A stretch of DNA of 64,000 nucleotides from Sympetrum striolatum (Eukaryota > Arthropoda > Insecta > Odonata > Libellulidae), in contig OX388345.1 of assembly GCA_947579665.1 (NCBI GenBank), positions 68,315,454 through 68,379,453 on the forward strand, given 5' to 3'. A program made the position numbers and the translations under genes. Below, in pieces: positions 46,530 to 57,929 of this stretch (position 1 is its first letter; every line of letters starts with the position of its first letter). The notes beneath the pieces were generated by a model that ran no database searches, was not told the origin of the DNA, and was given only the letters and a program-made list of their open reading frames with translations.

Positions 46530-47110
46530 TCCATCCGCTGCTTTCCTATTCCTTTCACGACAGATATCTCATATCTCCTCTCGTCATAACTTCCCTTTGG
46601 GTCTTTAGACCTCCGTGTATTCTTTCCATCTCCGCAGCCGACGCGCGGATGTATGACATGTAAATTTCCATCATGAATACTCCTGCAGTGTAAACAGGAT
46701 GGTTTCATTGTCCCAAGACCCGCCTCTCTATCTCGTTACTAGATTTGCTCTCCCAGATCTTCCGACGAGGATACCTCCGTCTCCAAACACTTTTACGTCC
46801 CTGAGAACCGAATCCCGACGCACGCACTTCGTTATTCCGTACTTTTCGACGCAAGACGGTCTCCTAATTAAATCCAATACGGTTACTCCGTCCATTAACT
46901 CCCGTACTCCTCGCATACGAATTACGTCGGCTGAACCTGCACGCCGGTATGAACGGGAGTACTCTTGTACGCAAGTGGATCGATAACCCAGACTCCGCAT
47001 TAATTATTTTAGAGCGCTACTCATTGAGATTACGGCGTAGTTCTTCCTCCTCTTTAAACCAACGGAGGGCTTCTCTCCACTTCTTCTGATAGGAAAAATC
47101 CCCGCAGCGC
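46530..47110. other. GC/CpG-richer island
   Basis: Dense CpGs, especially 46740-46990 (gacgcacgcacttcg, tcgacgcaagacgg, cctcgcatacgaattacgtcgg). Overlapping frames on both strands (95 and 90 aa) lack any known domain. Candidate unmethylated or regulatory island. Confidence 0.4.
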
Positions 47111-47239
47111 TGGAGAAGCTGTCGCAAACTTAATTTAGTTGATCGAAAAACTCGATTTTCGATACGATATGTATGCTGATCGATATGCATTAGCATTGGT
47201 CACTGTGTGCATATAATCGAAAACATTTATAAATCGGTA

Positions 47240-47445
47240 TATTATAGGAAGGCTTTCGAGGTATAGGTGTGGCGTAGAGTGAAAAAACAGGTTAGGTTGA
47301 TAGGAACGTAGGTTGGTTGGATTGATACGTATTTTTCATTTACTTTCGTCTCAGTATTGCCCGTGGCTGAGAAAATATATCTTATCGATATATAAGTGAT
47401 GCTGAATGGAAAAGTAAGTTAGGTTGATAGGAAAACAAATACGGA
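47240..47445 (+). repeat. Local duplication, period 127 bp
   Basis: gttaggttgataggaa occurs at 47291 and 47418, each preceded by tcga..tata.gtg..gc.ga.tg.aaaa. The surrounding sequence is more diverged. TTAGG-like words here are dispersed and do not form a telomeric array. Confidence 0.5.
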
Positions 47446-47479
47446 GGAACTGAAGATGGTTGGCTTAGATAGGACTTAA

Positions 47480-47650
47480 ATTGAAGTAATTAAGTATGGA
47501 CATGCGAAATTGGTGGATCTTATACTGAGAGGAGAAGGACTACCAAAGACGGTATTGAGGGAGAAATACAAGAGAAAACACAGGAGAAGACAATGACAGA
47601 AAATGCCCGCTGAGATAAGGGGAGAGGTATGTAACCAAAAAATTTCATTT
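47480..47650 (+). pseudogene. Decayed fragment related to the intact RTE element
   Basis: One plus-strand frame gives LRGEGLPKTVL, then KRKHRRRQ, then a stop, then EIRGEV. The intact element has LRGECLQKTIF, GKRRRGRR and TDLKEGKEY at the same relative positions near its C-terminus. So this is a 5'-truncated remnant of the same or a close family, cut to its last ~60 codons. Confidence 0.6.
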
Positions 47651-47708
47651 GATGGGGAATGCTGAATCACATAAACCTACCATAGGGTAGAACACTTATG
47701 TATGCATA

Positions 47709-47785
47709 TCAACCATTGTAGATCATTCGACACATATCGACATACGATGTATATTATTAGAAAATATTTTACCACTTTAAGTCGT
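47709..47785 (+). repeat. Dispersed repeat, copy 1
   Basis: tcaaccatt.t.gatc.ttc.acatat, then a at-rich core and cc.ctttaa recur at 50885-50962 in the same orientation at roughly 70% similarity by eye. Unknown family. Confidence 0.5.
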
Positions 47786-48049
47786 AGTATTATCCTCAGG
47801 TTCATTAGAAAAGTGATTTTCAGGGCTGCTATTAATATTCCCATTAATTTAGATAATTGACGAAAAAAAAACTGGATCTTCGATAGTATTTAAAATTTTA
47901 TTGTCAATACCCGATATATTTCGATAATTTCTCAAAAGTAATGTACTAACATTATATACAAATTAATGCATAAAATAAATAAATGAAATTGATACATAAC
48001 TGATCTGATGAACAATTAGTCAGTACTATTCAATAATTATTTACGATGA

Positions 48050-48500
48050 TACAGATATTTGATGTTACATTCTATCGAAATATTATTAGATAAAGCCCTA
48101 TACATAGAAATGCGTAGGCTATTTGATATAAAATTGGAATCAAACCTACAATTTGGTACACATCACCTTGTGAATTCAATCGATACGTATTTTTCAACGT
48201 CCACTGTTTGCACAGACGTTCTGCTCGATAAGCTACGCTCTGCCCATCTTTGAGAACGTTCCGTTGGGATTCGATGAAACCTGCGAAGATTAAACGACTG
48301 CTCCTTCGATTTCTCCGCGGTTCCCCCACTGTGGCATGACGCGAACCTGTTGAACACTATGTTAGCATTCTAGAGGTTCCTCTTGATTTGGATCGTCAAG
48401 ACTCTTACCGAAATCCCGCGCTCCATGCCCATAGCGACTCAAGTGGAAATATGCTCTGCGTCTATCTTAGCACGTATCCTTTGAGATGAAGTAAGATGTT
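48050..48500. other. Moderately GC-rich patch
   Basis: A patch about 450 bp long with more CpG than its flanks. gtgg.a.g.cg.gaacctgttgaa (about 48335) resembles a string at about 29175, hinting at a shared old repeat. No gene recognised. Confidence 0.3.
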
Positions 48501-50884
48501 TCCATAGACTGCATCGAAGATAGGGGCTCTATAATTGGCTCTTAATGGAGTGGATTGCTATATTTATTGCCTCAATCTTGCACTTTCCTCTGCTATTTCA
48601 GCAGCAGTCATTTTTTTCTCTTACAGTTTCGCTTTTATAGCTAAGAGAAATTGCATTTTCAGAAGTCTATCTAATGCTTTCTTGTTTTTCCACAATTTTG
48701 GTATATTTATCTTCTAGAGTAACATCTGTTCCCATCTTTCTAATATTCTCTCTACTGCTTAATATTGTCTCTACTGCCTTATTATTCATATATATATTAT
48801 TTTCTACTAGCCTTACAGAACGTTTAACAGCCATAAAGAAGGGCTTTCCATTTATCAGTTTACATGAAACGTTTCTTTATATTGACACATACTAATTATT
48901 GGATTCCAGAAGTATTTTTGTAAACAGCATTCCTCGCTCTAGCTAATTTACTCAAGCTTTCTCTGTTTCTACTCACATGGTTAATAATATTACTAACTAA
49001 ATACCACAATCATACCTTAAGACTTAATATTATTCATGAGTTACATACACTCGTAAATGATTCATCCATCAGCAGGTCACGCGCCTTAATTTTCCCTATT
49101 CAATGAAATTAATTAGATTTCTAGATAACTCACCCCTTCTTTTTGTTATATGATCCTTTGTCTTACTCTCTGCTTTTTCTCATATATTCTACTCTCAATT
49201 ACTTTCTTTGACAGCATCTCTCAATATCTGACCCTGCCATTTCCTCTGTCGACGATTAATTACTTCAATTAAAACACTTTTCTTGCCAACCATCCCTAGG
49301 ACATCCGTATTTCTTTTCTTATGAACATTCACAAGTTATCACATACATATTCAAATATACAGCATATCCAAACATAAATTTATTATCATAACACATAAAT
49401 TAACGTATAAATATTTACTTATGAATTATCGTATACATTTGCAAGGCAAATTTATACAATCTAAAGAGACCTAAGCAGTCACTCAAAAGATTAAGAATAA
49501 ATAAAATCGTGAAAAAACTATCGTTCATCGTAAAAATTATTTTGCAGTCCATTAAATCGCATCCATTAATGTGGAGTGTAGACGGTTAAAAAAGCGTTAA
49601 ATGCGAAAGAATTTGGAATATTTAAACGCATGATGCTAGGGCGACGCCTGATGGAGAGATGGGAACTGAAACGCATACGAAAGGTATCCTCCCTCTTTCC
49701 TAATCCATCTCTTCCTCCCCTCCGCTTATTATTGTATCTTTCTCTCCATTGTTTCTCTCTCCACTCACGAAAATACATCAAATGAAGTCGCGAGTATGCG
49801 ATGGATATTATAAGGGGAAGCGTTTAACAATAAAATGAAAAATCCTGAAGGAGAAAAATGGCCGAGGAGTCGAAAAATAAGTGGGAGGAGTTGGCGATGA
49901 TTCAGAAAGGAAATATGCGACGGAAATGAATAATGAGCGTTCTCTGCAATGTGCGCGGAAGAGGCGGAGGAATATTGAGTAAATATTTTTGAGATGTGGA
50001 TTCGCAAATCCGGCTTCCGCATTGGGAGGGAAGTGAAAATAGATAAGGAGAAGAATGAAATTATATCCTTTCCTATTTGCCTAGCGATACGGTTATCGAG
50101 AAAGAATGAATCCCCTTTTTCTACAATCGTCTGTATTATTGCAGACTGAAGCAGTACATTGTAAGCGGATAATGTGTTTTTGTCCTGAGGGATTTAGTCA
50201 CCGATATTTCTTTGGAATACTTTGTTTGAGAATGTCCTATCTGCCCGTTCCAAATCTTCAGACACGAAGAAAACCAGCATTTGTGAAGGATTATTACTGA
50301 AATGATCCTAATATCAACAAGAGGAAATATACTCAAATTTGATATCCGAATGTTTTCTTATGTAAAGCCTATTATTATAAATAATAATAAAAGCGAATGA
50401 ACAATTTATACAGTAGATCATCAAAGCAGAAACACATGTAAAAATAAATCAGTTTCACAGCTAGCTTCTCGGTAAATGTACGAATAGGTGCCAAAGATAA
50501 ACCACTGAAACAAACAAGAAATAGAATATAAGACAAAAGGGAACAGTTACTTCCCAACACATGTTTACTGATCTTCAAGTACTGTCGCATTAATATTGTC
50601 TACTGCAGTTTTCATCTTGCTTACTGTTTAAAAACGGCCCTTCATTAGAGGGAACTATAATTAGCATGCCTAACAGAGTTTGATAAAGTAACATACTATA
50701 ACATACTGAGGGTAACACTTATGCTTCTGAACCCAGGTCATACTTAACATCCTATACAGTATATTAAAAAAATAATAAGAATGGAAATAACTTACGACGA
50801 ATATTGATATATGTTTAGAGCTGTTTTGGTGTTCGCCCTATTCATAAAATCGAAATCATTTACTGCTGTTATATCAACATTAAA
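48501..50884. other. AT-rich non-coding stretch
   Basis: No gene. 49680-49765 is pyrimidine-rich. A tctctactgc repeat at about 48748-48780 is a short local duplication. Confidence 0.45.
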
Positions 50885-50962
50885 TCAACCATTTTGGATC
50901 GTTCCACATATATCAATACACGAACTATATTAGAGGATTATTTTTGTCCCCTTTAAACCAAC
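50885..50962 (+). repeat. Dispersed repeat, copy 2
   Basis: Partner of 47709-47785, same orientation. Confidence 0.5.
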
Positions 50963-51099
50963 TGGTCGCACAATTATTCTTCATCGAAGCAGTTGCTAAG
51001 TGCTCCGAGGGCCGGCCGATATACAGGAGATGCGAAGAATTCGATTTGCGGCATACGATTTAACAAAATAAAATTTAGGCTGTGTAATCATATGATAAT

Positions 51100-51225
51100 G
51101 ATTACGAAACTCTCTTATGTAATTATAGTTTCTCAATGCCATAGCTGTCCTGGTGAAAAATTTCGAAAAACAGATTTTTTGGAAGCCCCTGAAATCTCAG
51201 AACATTTCTGAACCTCGCCATATTA
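51100..51225 (+). repeat. Duplicated block, copy 1
   Basis: aattatagtttctcaatgcc, atagctgtc..ggtgaaaaa, acagattttt.ggaag.cc and tgagaacatt.ctgaa recur at 51566-51665, 446 bp downstream, same strand. Between them lies unrelated sequence, including a LINE-derived repeat and a palindrome. Confidence 0.7.
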
Positions 51226-51257
51226 GATGTAGATTTTGTATCATTTTACACAATAGT

Positions 51258-51395
51258 AGATTGTTTTGATTGTAGAATGGTCGCTGCAGTCATAGTTCTA
51301 AAATAAGAAAAGAAGTGGTTCAATAAAGTGACCCTTTTGGACTTCAGAAATTTCAAATATTTTTTATTTAAATTTTCGCATACTGTAGCGTAGCC
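51258..51395 (-). repeat. LINE-derived repeat related to 54341-54490
   Basis: gattgtt, gctgca.tcatagtt, ggt.caataa.gtg.ccct, cagaaattt.aaat and aaattt.tcgca match the 54.4-kb copy in order. That copy encodes a recognisable RT motif on the minus strand; here the motif is destroyed (SPKGSLY). Confidence 0.5.
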
Positions 51396-51431
51396 AATCA
51401 TAGGTGAAAATTAAACGAAAGAGTTTAACAA

Positions 51432-51469
51432 ATCACTCAAAGATATATATGCATATATCTTTGAGTGAT
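51432..51469. repeat. 38-bp palindrome
   Basis: Perfect 17-bp arms atcactcaaagatatat and their inverse around atgc. It sits between the two duplicated blocks at 51.1 and 51.6 kb. Confidence 0.85.
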
Positions 51470-51565
51470 ACATATGCATATACCTATTCCTCAACCAACC
51501 CAATGCATAGAGAAAAGTATCACTTTATCCCCATCGATAACCATCTCTATTCTTATCGTAAATGA

Positions 51566-51665
51566 AATTATAGTTTCACAATACCATAGCTGTCACGGTG
51601 AAAAAATGCGACACAGATTTTTCGGAAGTCCGAGAAATCTGAGAACATTCCTGAATCTAACCATC
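51566..51665 (+). repeat. Duplicated block, copy 2
   Basis: Partner of 51100-51225. A smaller repeat (atcgataaccatctc / atcgaaaaccatctc) brackets it at about 51532 and 51714. Confidence 0.7.
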
Positions 51666-51749
51666 ACATATATTACTCACCCATCGTCGTGGAAAGAGAA
51701 CATTATCATCACTATCGAAAACCATCTCCGTTCATAGATAGCTCTATAG

Positions 51750-52230
51750 GTACTCTGATTCCACCCCTCATTCCTTCCAGTGCAACTACCTCTCCGATCC
51801 TCAATTAGGCACGAAACCCACAGAAGATCGAAACGCAACCCACGCACGGGGATATCCCATCTCCCTTGATAGCTCTTTCCCCTTTTATTCTCATTGTGGC
51901 ATGCACGTAAAGCGGGCGGGTATACACACAGCGAGGGGGGGATTGAGGGATGGGAGAAATAAAAGCTCACTCCCAGAGCGACGCATTTAACGCCACAATC
52001 GGCGGCAGACTCTCGCGGAATGCCGTCCCCGAGAGGAAAAATTGGGCGGAGGGGGATTAGGGGGAATGGATGCGAAGGATTAAAAGGGGGAAGCGAATGA
52101 AAGGGAAAGAGAAGCGGAAAATTAGTGGCTGGAGGGCGGAAAAAATGACTTTCATGGACTACTTACTAAACTGCTTGAGTGGAATGGCCGCAAATATTTA
52201 CGGCGGGTGAGAGATTTGTGACAGCTAAAC
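51750..52230. other. GC/CpG-richer island with polypurine half
   Basis: CpG-rich at 51820-52030, then purine-rich with G runs (52030-52140), then gccgcaaatatttacggc (52188-52205), a near-palindrome. No coding evidence. Confidence 0.35.
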
Positions 52231-53273
52231 TTACGATTCGAATTATCAACGACTTTTTGTGACTAGTTTTCATGCATTAATGTTAAAAATACACGTTGAA
52301 TTAATGATGAGGGAATTACCTGGAATGCTCTTTAATATCTATTTATATTTTTATCTTATGTTTCATAAATATTGCGCTTAGAGATTTATTATTAATTTTA
52401 TAATTATTATACTTAAATATTCATCCAACTCAAACGAAGGACTTAACAGATCTAAACTCTGCCAGATGTGTTTCGGAGTCTGGAAACAGCTCTCTAATCA
52501 GTAACTTTCGGGTATTGTCCGAAAAAATCAATTCTCACCAAGTCCTTAGCATCTTCTCCCACTTTTCTATAAGAATTTTAAAATCTCATGAAATGAGATG
52601 GATTATATCTCCTGCTTCTTTCATGAATGTAGTATCTATGAATGGGAATGTAAGACCCAAAAGTTAATCTCCTTTCCAACAAAGATTCCTATTCTATGTG
52701 AAGAATCTACTTATCTCTTATTGATTTATCCTAGCAATTATTAGAAAACCTCTCCAACAATCCCTGTAAGTTCTTAACAAAGTGCGTGAAAGAATAAAAC
52801 CTGTTATCTTTCCACAATATCTAGGCTTCCTCGGCGGATTATAAAATGTACGTTGTTAGTGAATCTCTTATAACACACGAAATATTTGAGAAAACGACGA
52901 AAAGAAAGAACTATTATGTAAGACGAGAGTATACTAACAATATTAGTAGCATTTGATTGAATTGGGAATTTTGATTGACATTATATAGGATGGAATGTCA
53001 CAACAGTCAATGCGATTGATGATTCTTGATGTTCATTTGGCTGTCACATATTGCATTATCCTACCAAAGTTATTTAAAATAATAGCATATGATAGAAAAA
53101 CCGTAAATAGAACGATAGTCAGCTACACAATAAAATGATTTAAAACCGACGGTTTGCAGTAAAAGATAAACAGCCATGGAAAGATAATTCCAGGATGTGT
53201 TCGTGAATTAATATGTTGCATTAAATCTAAATCAAGAAGGTAATGTCAAAAATATCAAGGCGCCACGATTTAT
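52231..53273. other. AT-rich non-coding stretch
   Basis: Nothing recognised. Confidence 0.5.
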
Positions 53274-53318
53274 AAATATGATACAATGTTGCACTAGGTG
53301 CAACATTGTATCATATTT
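53274..53318. repeat. Perfect 45-bp hairpin
   Basis: Arms of 21 bp (53274-53294 and 53298-53318, aaatatgatacaatgttgca...) pair perfectly around a 3-nt loop tag. Perfect arms imply recent origin or selection. Confidence 0.9.
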
Positions 53319-53352
53319 GTGTGCTATAATATATTGTGTGCTATAATATATT
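53319..53352 (+). repeat. Two exact 17-bp tandem units
   Basis: gtgtgctataatatatt occurs twice in a row, directly abutting the perfect hairpin. Both point to a replication-slippage or template-switch event at this spot. Confidence 0.9.
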
Positions 53353-53689
53353 TTATCCAAAGAAGCCAATATGAAAGTATATCAGAGCCCTCCTTCATTA
53401 ATCCACAATGAGAGGAAAAAATCTTTGTAGAAACAGTAAAATTACCTTACACATTTGCAATTTTAAAAGCATTCAATTATGAGTAAAATACTTGTAAATG
53501 GGAGCATTTTGTCGGCATCATTAATAAATTATACTAATATCACAGCCATGACTGAGAAAGAAGTAAATGAAGGACATCTCTTTCATCTAGTATCAAAAGA
53601 AAATGAAAAATATTTCAGCAAGATAGTAGGAACAAATTCAAAATAAAAATTTAATAATTTCAAGTATTATGATAATATAGATATTAATA

Positions 53690-54060
53690 GAAATTAGGTC
53701 GAAATGTAAAAGTTGGAAATAAACAGTAGGAATATAGCACATAGAGGAAAAAAATGAAGCTTAAAAAAGGTTGGGATAAATAGAATGGAAAACAGGGTGG
53801 GAGGGATAAATAAAATGTGAGTTGAGTGGGTGGGATTAAGTGTGAGTGGGATAGAGAAAAAGTGGGAAAACGTGGGAAAAAAGCGAGGAAAAAGGTGCTA
53901 AAAGCATGGGAAAGAGGGAGGGATTTTAGGTGGCGTGTGAACGATTCGAGTCGAGAAATAAAAGAAAGTGGCATCCATAGAGATGGAGAGAAACTAGAGG
54001 TGAAACGGTTTTTAAAATACGGTGAGTGGAGAGAAAGTGAAAGATTAACAGATGCGTAGG
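53690..54060 (+). repeat. Purine-rich tract
   Basis: Mostly A and G on the plus strand (gtgggaaaa, gcgaggaaaaagg, gggaaagagggagg). The 145-aa minus-strand frame here is a product of this composition. Confidence 0.55.
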
Positions 54061-54340
54061 GAATGGAGAGGGAATTATTTATTGCGCAAGCTACACACCT
54101 CATCCAAAACGACGGCGACATTTCACAAAAAATATTTCCATATTTTGCTTTATATTTTTTATAATTTTAATAAGGAATCTCGAGATATGTAGGAAACATT
54201 TTACAGCAATATTAATGAAGGTGCAGAGAAGAAAGTAATTCTTTCTAATTCGTCATGTTGTAGATATTTTTAATAGGAATATACACAATTTATATATTTT
54301 AGGTTATATTAATTGTGGACTTTATTTCTTGTAACGCAAC

Positions 54341-54490
54341 TTTAGATTGTTAGAGTATTTTATATGCTGCTTCAGTAATAGTTGTATAATGACAATATAA
54401 AAGGTCCAATAACGTGGCCCTGAGGGACGCCAAAAATTTGAAATTATATATTTAATAATTAAATTTTTCGCACAAGAAAGAGTCACCGAT
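54341..54490 (-). pseudogene. LINE reverse-transcriptase palm remnant
   Basis: The minus strand at 54376-54436 reads FGVPQGHVIGPFILSLYN, matching the xGVPQGSVLGPLLFLLYIND motif (RT motif 4) of CR1/jockey-group LINEs. Stops flank it on both sides. The same ~150-bp block, more decayed, is at 51258-51395. Confidence 0.6.
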
Positions 54491-55417
54491 TTACAGTGAA
54501 AATAATACAAAAGAGAAAATTAATTAATAATACCAAAAATAATATATGAAACAAAGTAGAGAGACTTAGAAAAGCTATGGGAGTTTACTTGGCGGGGGTA
54601 AACCCAATAGGAATAAATGCCCCCTTGGATAATAAAATAGGATCAAAAGAAGGTGGAAGAGAATTCCCTGCAGAAGGACGGCAAAAGAAAGAGGCAATTA
54701 AATAAATATATGGCCCGATACGAATTATACGTATAAACATATAAATTTAAATGCGTATAATGATAAAATCCCGGAATGAATTCTGAAAAGATGAGATTCA
54801 GTTATATGGTACGAGATTACATTTAGAATATTACCAAGTAATTATGATACGAAAATGATTACCCTAATATAATACTGTGCCTCCCTGTCGGAAGGAGTGA
54901 GTTAAAGGTTATAATTTGAATGCTTCGGATGGAAAACGCATAAGAGGTGGGTGATGTGAAAAATTACGAGCGGTTGGAGGGCGTTTTAAGAGGCATGATT
55001 GTCGAAAACGCGTGCCTCTGATGAACAACGCACTCCGAACTAGAGGCCATTTGTAAAGCCTGCCAGTCTCCGACTACCGTTATTTCTCCAGCCACTCCCG
55101 TACATCTACTATTCCCCTGTTTTCTTCTACTTGTACTTTCTTTTTTCCCTAATCCTATTATCTTCCCCTCTCTTGCTGATAAATTCTTTATATTCTCGCC
55201 TCTCTCTCCACATAGCGCACCCTATCGATTATACGGTCCCTATAAGCTCGTCATTCTGCAATATCAACTAAAGATTTTCTGACATTATTTTAGAAGCACA
55301 AGAGTTACGTGCATTCCTTTTCATAGACGAAATCTTAACAGAAGATCTTCTGAACAAAGCACTGAGCATACTAATCATTCGTTTCATCTCAAGTGTTGGG
55401 GTAACAATTACACTACA
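54491..55417. other. Non-coding stretch
   Basis: No gene. About 54960-55090 is GC-richer and has a 7-bp-arm hairpin agaggca/tgcctct (about 54990-55020); about 55080-55240 is pyrimidine-rich. Confidence 0.45.
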
Positions 55418-55596
55418 CGCTGACATGCAAATGTTAGTAGCGCAACTATTTGATGAGCCGATCGTCGTTTTTATATTTTCGTAGTTGTTTACGATCGGTT
55501 GACCATGATAATGAATATATGAATCATTGAGTTGCATTCAATTTGAGGTAAAACACAAACTATTTAATCGGCAAACTTAACATTTGCATGTCAGCG
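55418..55596. mobile_element. MITE-like element with 19-bp perfect terminal inverted repeats
   Basis: cgctgacatgcaaatgtta (55418-55436) is exactly inverted at 55578-55596, giving a 179-bp unit. An inner inverted pair ccgatcgt/acgatcgg (55458-55465, 55491-55498) and a caactatttg/caaatagttg pair that extends past the right end add structure. I saw no clear target-site duplication, so the ends may not be the true termini. Superfamily unknown. Confidence 0.6.
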
Positions 55597-57343
55597 CATA
55601 CTCGTAAGATTCCTTGGTAATCACTCAGGCAACAAATAGTTGCACATCTAAAAATTGTATGTCAACTCGTAGCTTTATGAATTAAAATATATAATCGAGT
55701 ATGGAAGGATCATTCGAAATTTTTAATTTTCCGTTTTAACATATCTTGTGTATAAGTTAAAGTAAAATCAGTTGTGATAATTTCAATAATTTTGTGATAA
55801 TCGGTGACTTTGGTGGATTAATACAGTTTTACTTTACAAATATTTCATCAAGAATTGTTTGATTTTTAATTGCAAGCATTCCTTAATTCATTTTTCAAAT
55901 TCAGCCAAGCCTTTTTAGATGGATAGGGATAATTTTATTTATTAACTGATTAGTAATCTCCATAATTAATGTCCACTTTCAATGCTTGTCTGATGAATAG
56001 CTGCAGAATTACTTAAAAACAGCGCTGTTTTTCTTATGATTTGAATCAGCTTGCAAGCTTTTCACATCAAACTGTTAATCTTCCATCAAAATTCCCTGAT
56101 CTGTATAGTCTCTTAATTGCTAATAAACATTGTTATGATGTTTTACTACCAAATCGATTCATATCATTTGAATCTTCCGTACACTCAAAAATATATAGCG
56201 CCATTCCGTTTCACTCGCCCTAATAACTTTGCATTGGATCCTTCTTATCGTAGTAGTAAAGTTGTTTATGATAAGTGAAATGGAGATAAATCAGCATGAA
56301 AATAAAAAAAGAAATCCTTAATTTTATTAGGGCTGATAGGGGGTCTCACAACTCGATTAAGTTGTTTAAAATATATCTGCTGTCTCTCTCCTTCCTGCCT
56401 GCTTTCCTGGAATCTATGAATAACCCGGTTCCTCAAAATCAAAGTCTTGACTCGGAATTGGTTGAAAGACAAGTGTTGAGAAGTGGCAGTCTTGAAAATT
56501 GTTGAGTGGCACGAAATACCTCCGTAAAATCTATAAAATGTTCGATGGAGAGGAAGATGATAGGAGTCTAACATGGAAATTGAAACAACGGAAATGTTTG
56601 CAAGAAAATAACCAATTTTATCACCCTTATCAAAATAGTCAGAGTATAAATCAATTTAAGATACATTATGAAATCATCGTATTTTTTATACGATTTTAAA
56701 GACGCAATCAGCTCTAAACAAGATATCGACGATTTGACTCCAAATCTTACCTATCTGGAAATTTATCTTTTATACAAACCATGCACTTTTACCTTCTTAT
56801 TATGTTGTATCTAACCATAACCGATTCATTTTCGAAAAAATATAATAATATTATTCTCGAGCAAAAGTTTCATTTACCAAAAGTTATCGATGTGTAAGTT
56901 TCTTCCTACGAAATCAGAAGTCATTTACCCTCTATTATTTCCACTGAAACTTCAAATATCTTTTTACATATTTCAATACATCACTTTGCTGTCAACTTCT
57001 TAGCATATTTTGTGCAGATGAGCAACATAATTAATAGAGCAATTTCTCGATCGACTCACAAACATTAGAAAAGGGTTAATAATAACCATACATTACCTTT
57101 ATGCTATCGGTAATTTTAACTTATTTATGATATCTCTAGGGAAATAATCGTCTCCACTTACTTATTCTCTCGGAATGTAATATTTCATGTGTCATTTGTT
57201 AGTTGCCTACATAAGCTATTCAACCCATTCAACCACTGATGGTAGGAGATTCTTTTCTCATGAACTAGCAAAGCTAAATTTATTTAAGTTTTTCACTCTT
57301 ACAAATAAAGGAAACACGGAAGATAAATATGTTTAGTTTGAGG
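55597..57343. other. AT-rich non-coding stretch
   Basis: No gene recognised. A 102-aa minus-strand frame (56266-56574) has no known relative. Confidence 0.45.
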
Positions 57344-57430
57344 CAGTGATGAGATTCAGCTGGTTTGCACCAACCGGTTACTAGAACTTTCTGATTCCTA
57401 CGAACCGGTTCCTTCATATTTAAGATAAGT
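57344..57430 (+). mobile_element. hAT DNA transposon terminal fragment
   Basis: The sequence starts CAGTGATGAGATTCAGC and carries accaaccggtta and cgaaccggttcc. CAGTGNNGGGATTC plus repeated AACCGGTT is the characteristic 5' end of a widespread hAT family (CAGTG terminus, AACCGGTT subterminal repeats). The two AACCGGTT (57372-57379 and 57403-57410) are 31 bp apart. The opposite end and the 8-bp duplication were not found, so this is a solo end. AACCGGTT also equals the Grainyhead site. Confidence 0.6.
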
Positions 57431-57699
57431 TATTGTTAGAAATATCTCTAAGTAGTGGAGAATACAGTGAAGGTATTACAATCGGCACATTATGGTCGCA
57501 GTATTATTTCACTATTGCATCATGTGACATTTAATTCTTATTTTACCATAGAGTTTTGTAAATAATAGGAATTATCATAAGAATATAAATAGTTGCAGAT
57601 GATGTAGAAATAAATATATTACGACTTGTTAACAAAATAATTAAATGGTTCAAAGCAATGTTTTGCGGAAACAACTAAGGAAGAACCGACATAAAAATA
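57431..57699. other. AT-rich non-coding stretch
   Basis: Nothing recognised; could be interior of the hAT remnant. Confidence 0.4.
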
Positions 57700-57782
57700 T
57701 TGATAGGAGCAGGGCATGAACCCATATCTTCCAATATCCAGTCGATTACTCCCGAATGGCATATCAGTAAGTTCTTGCAGGA
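57700..57782 (-). mobile_element. Possible tRNA-derived SINE fragment
   Basis: On the minus strand, tgatatgccattcgggag (A-box region) is followed 32-45 nt later by GGTTCATGCCC (plus 57712-57722), a B-box-like sequence set in atgggttcatgccctg. It differs from the SINE at 4.1/35.6 kb in body and tail. No complete cloverleaf. Confidence 0.35.
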
Positions 57783-57929
57783 TTGTTCAGTGAATGGATC
57801 ATGCTTCTTCACATACAAATACACCTAATACCGAAATTCATTGGTCTGCGACTAAAACATAAGTATTTCTACGCTTGTCTACCAACGCATTTCTAAAACA
57901 ATGCTCCCCGATACTCGTGATTGAAAAGA

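Noticed and set aside
47280..47440. Telomeric (TTAGG)n array
   Set aside because: Only two dispersed gttaggttgatagg words within a local duplication; no tandem pentamers.
53684..54121. 145-aa minus-strand open frame
   Set aside because: Product of the purine-rich tract (Ser/Leu/Phe/Pro-rich translation).
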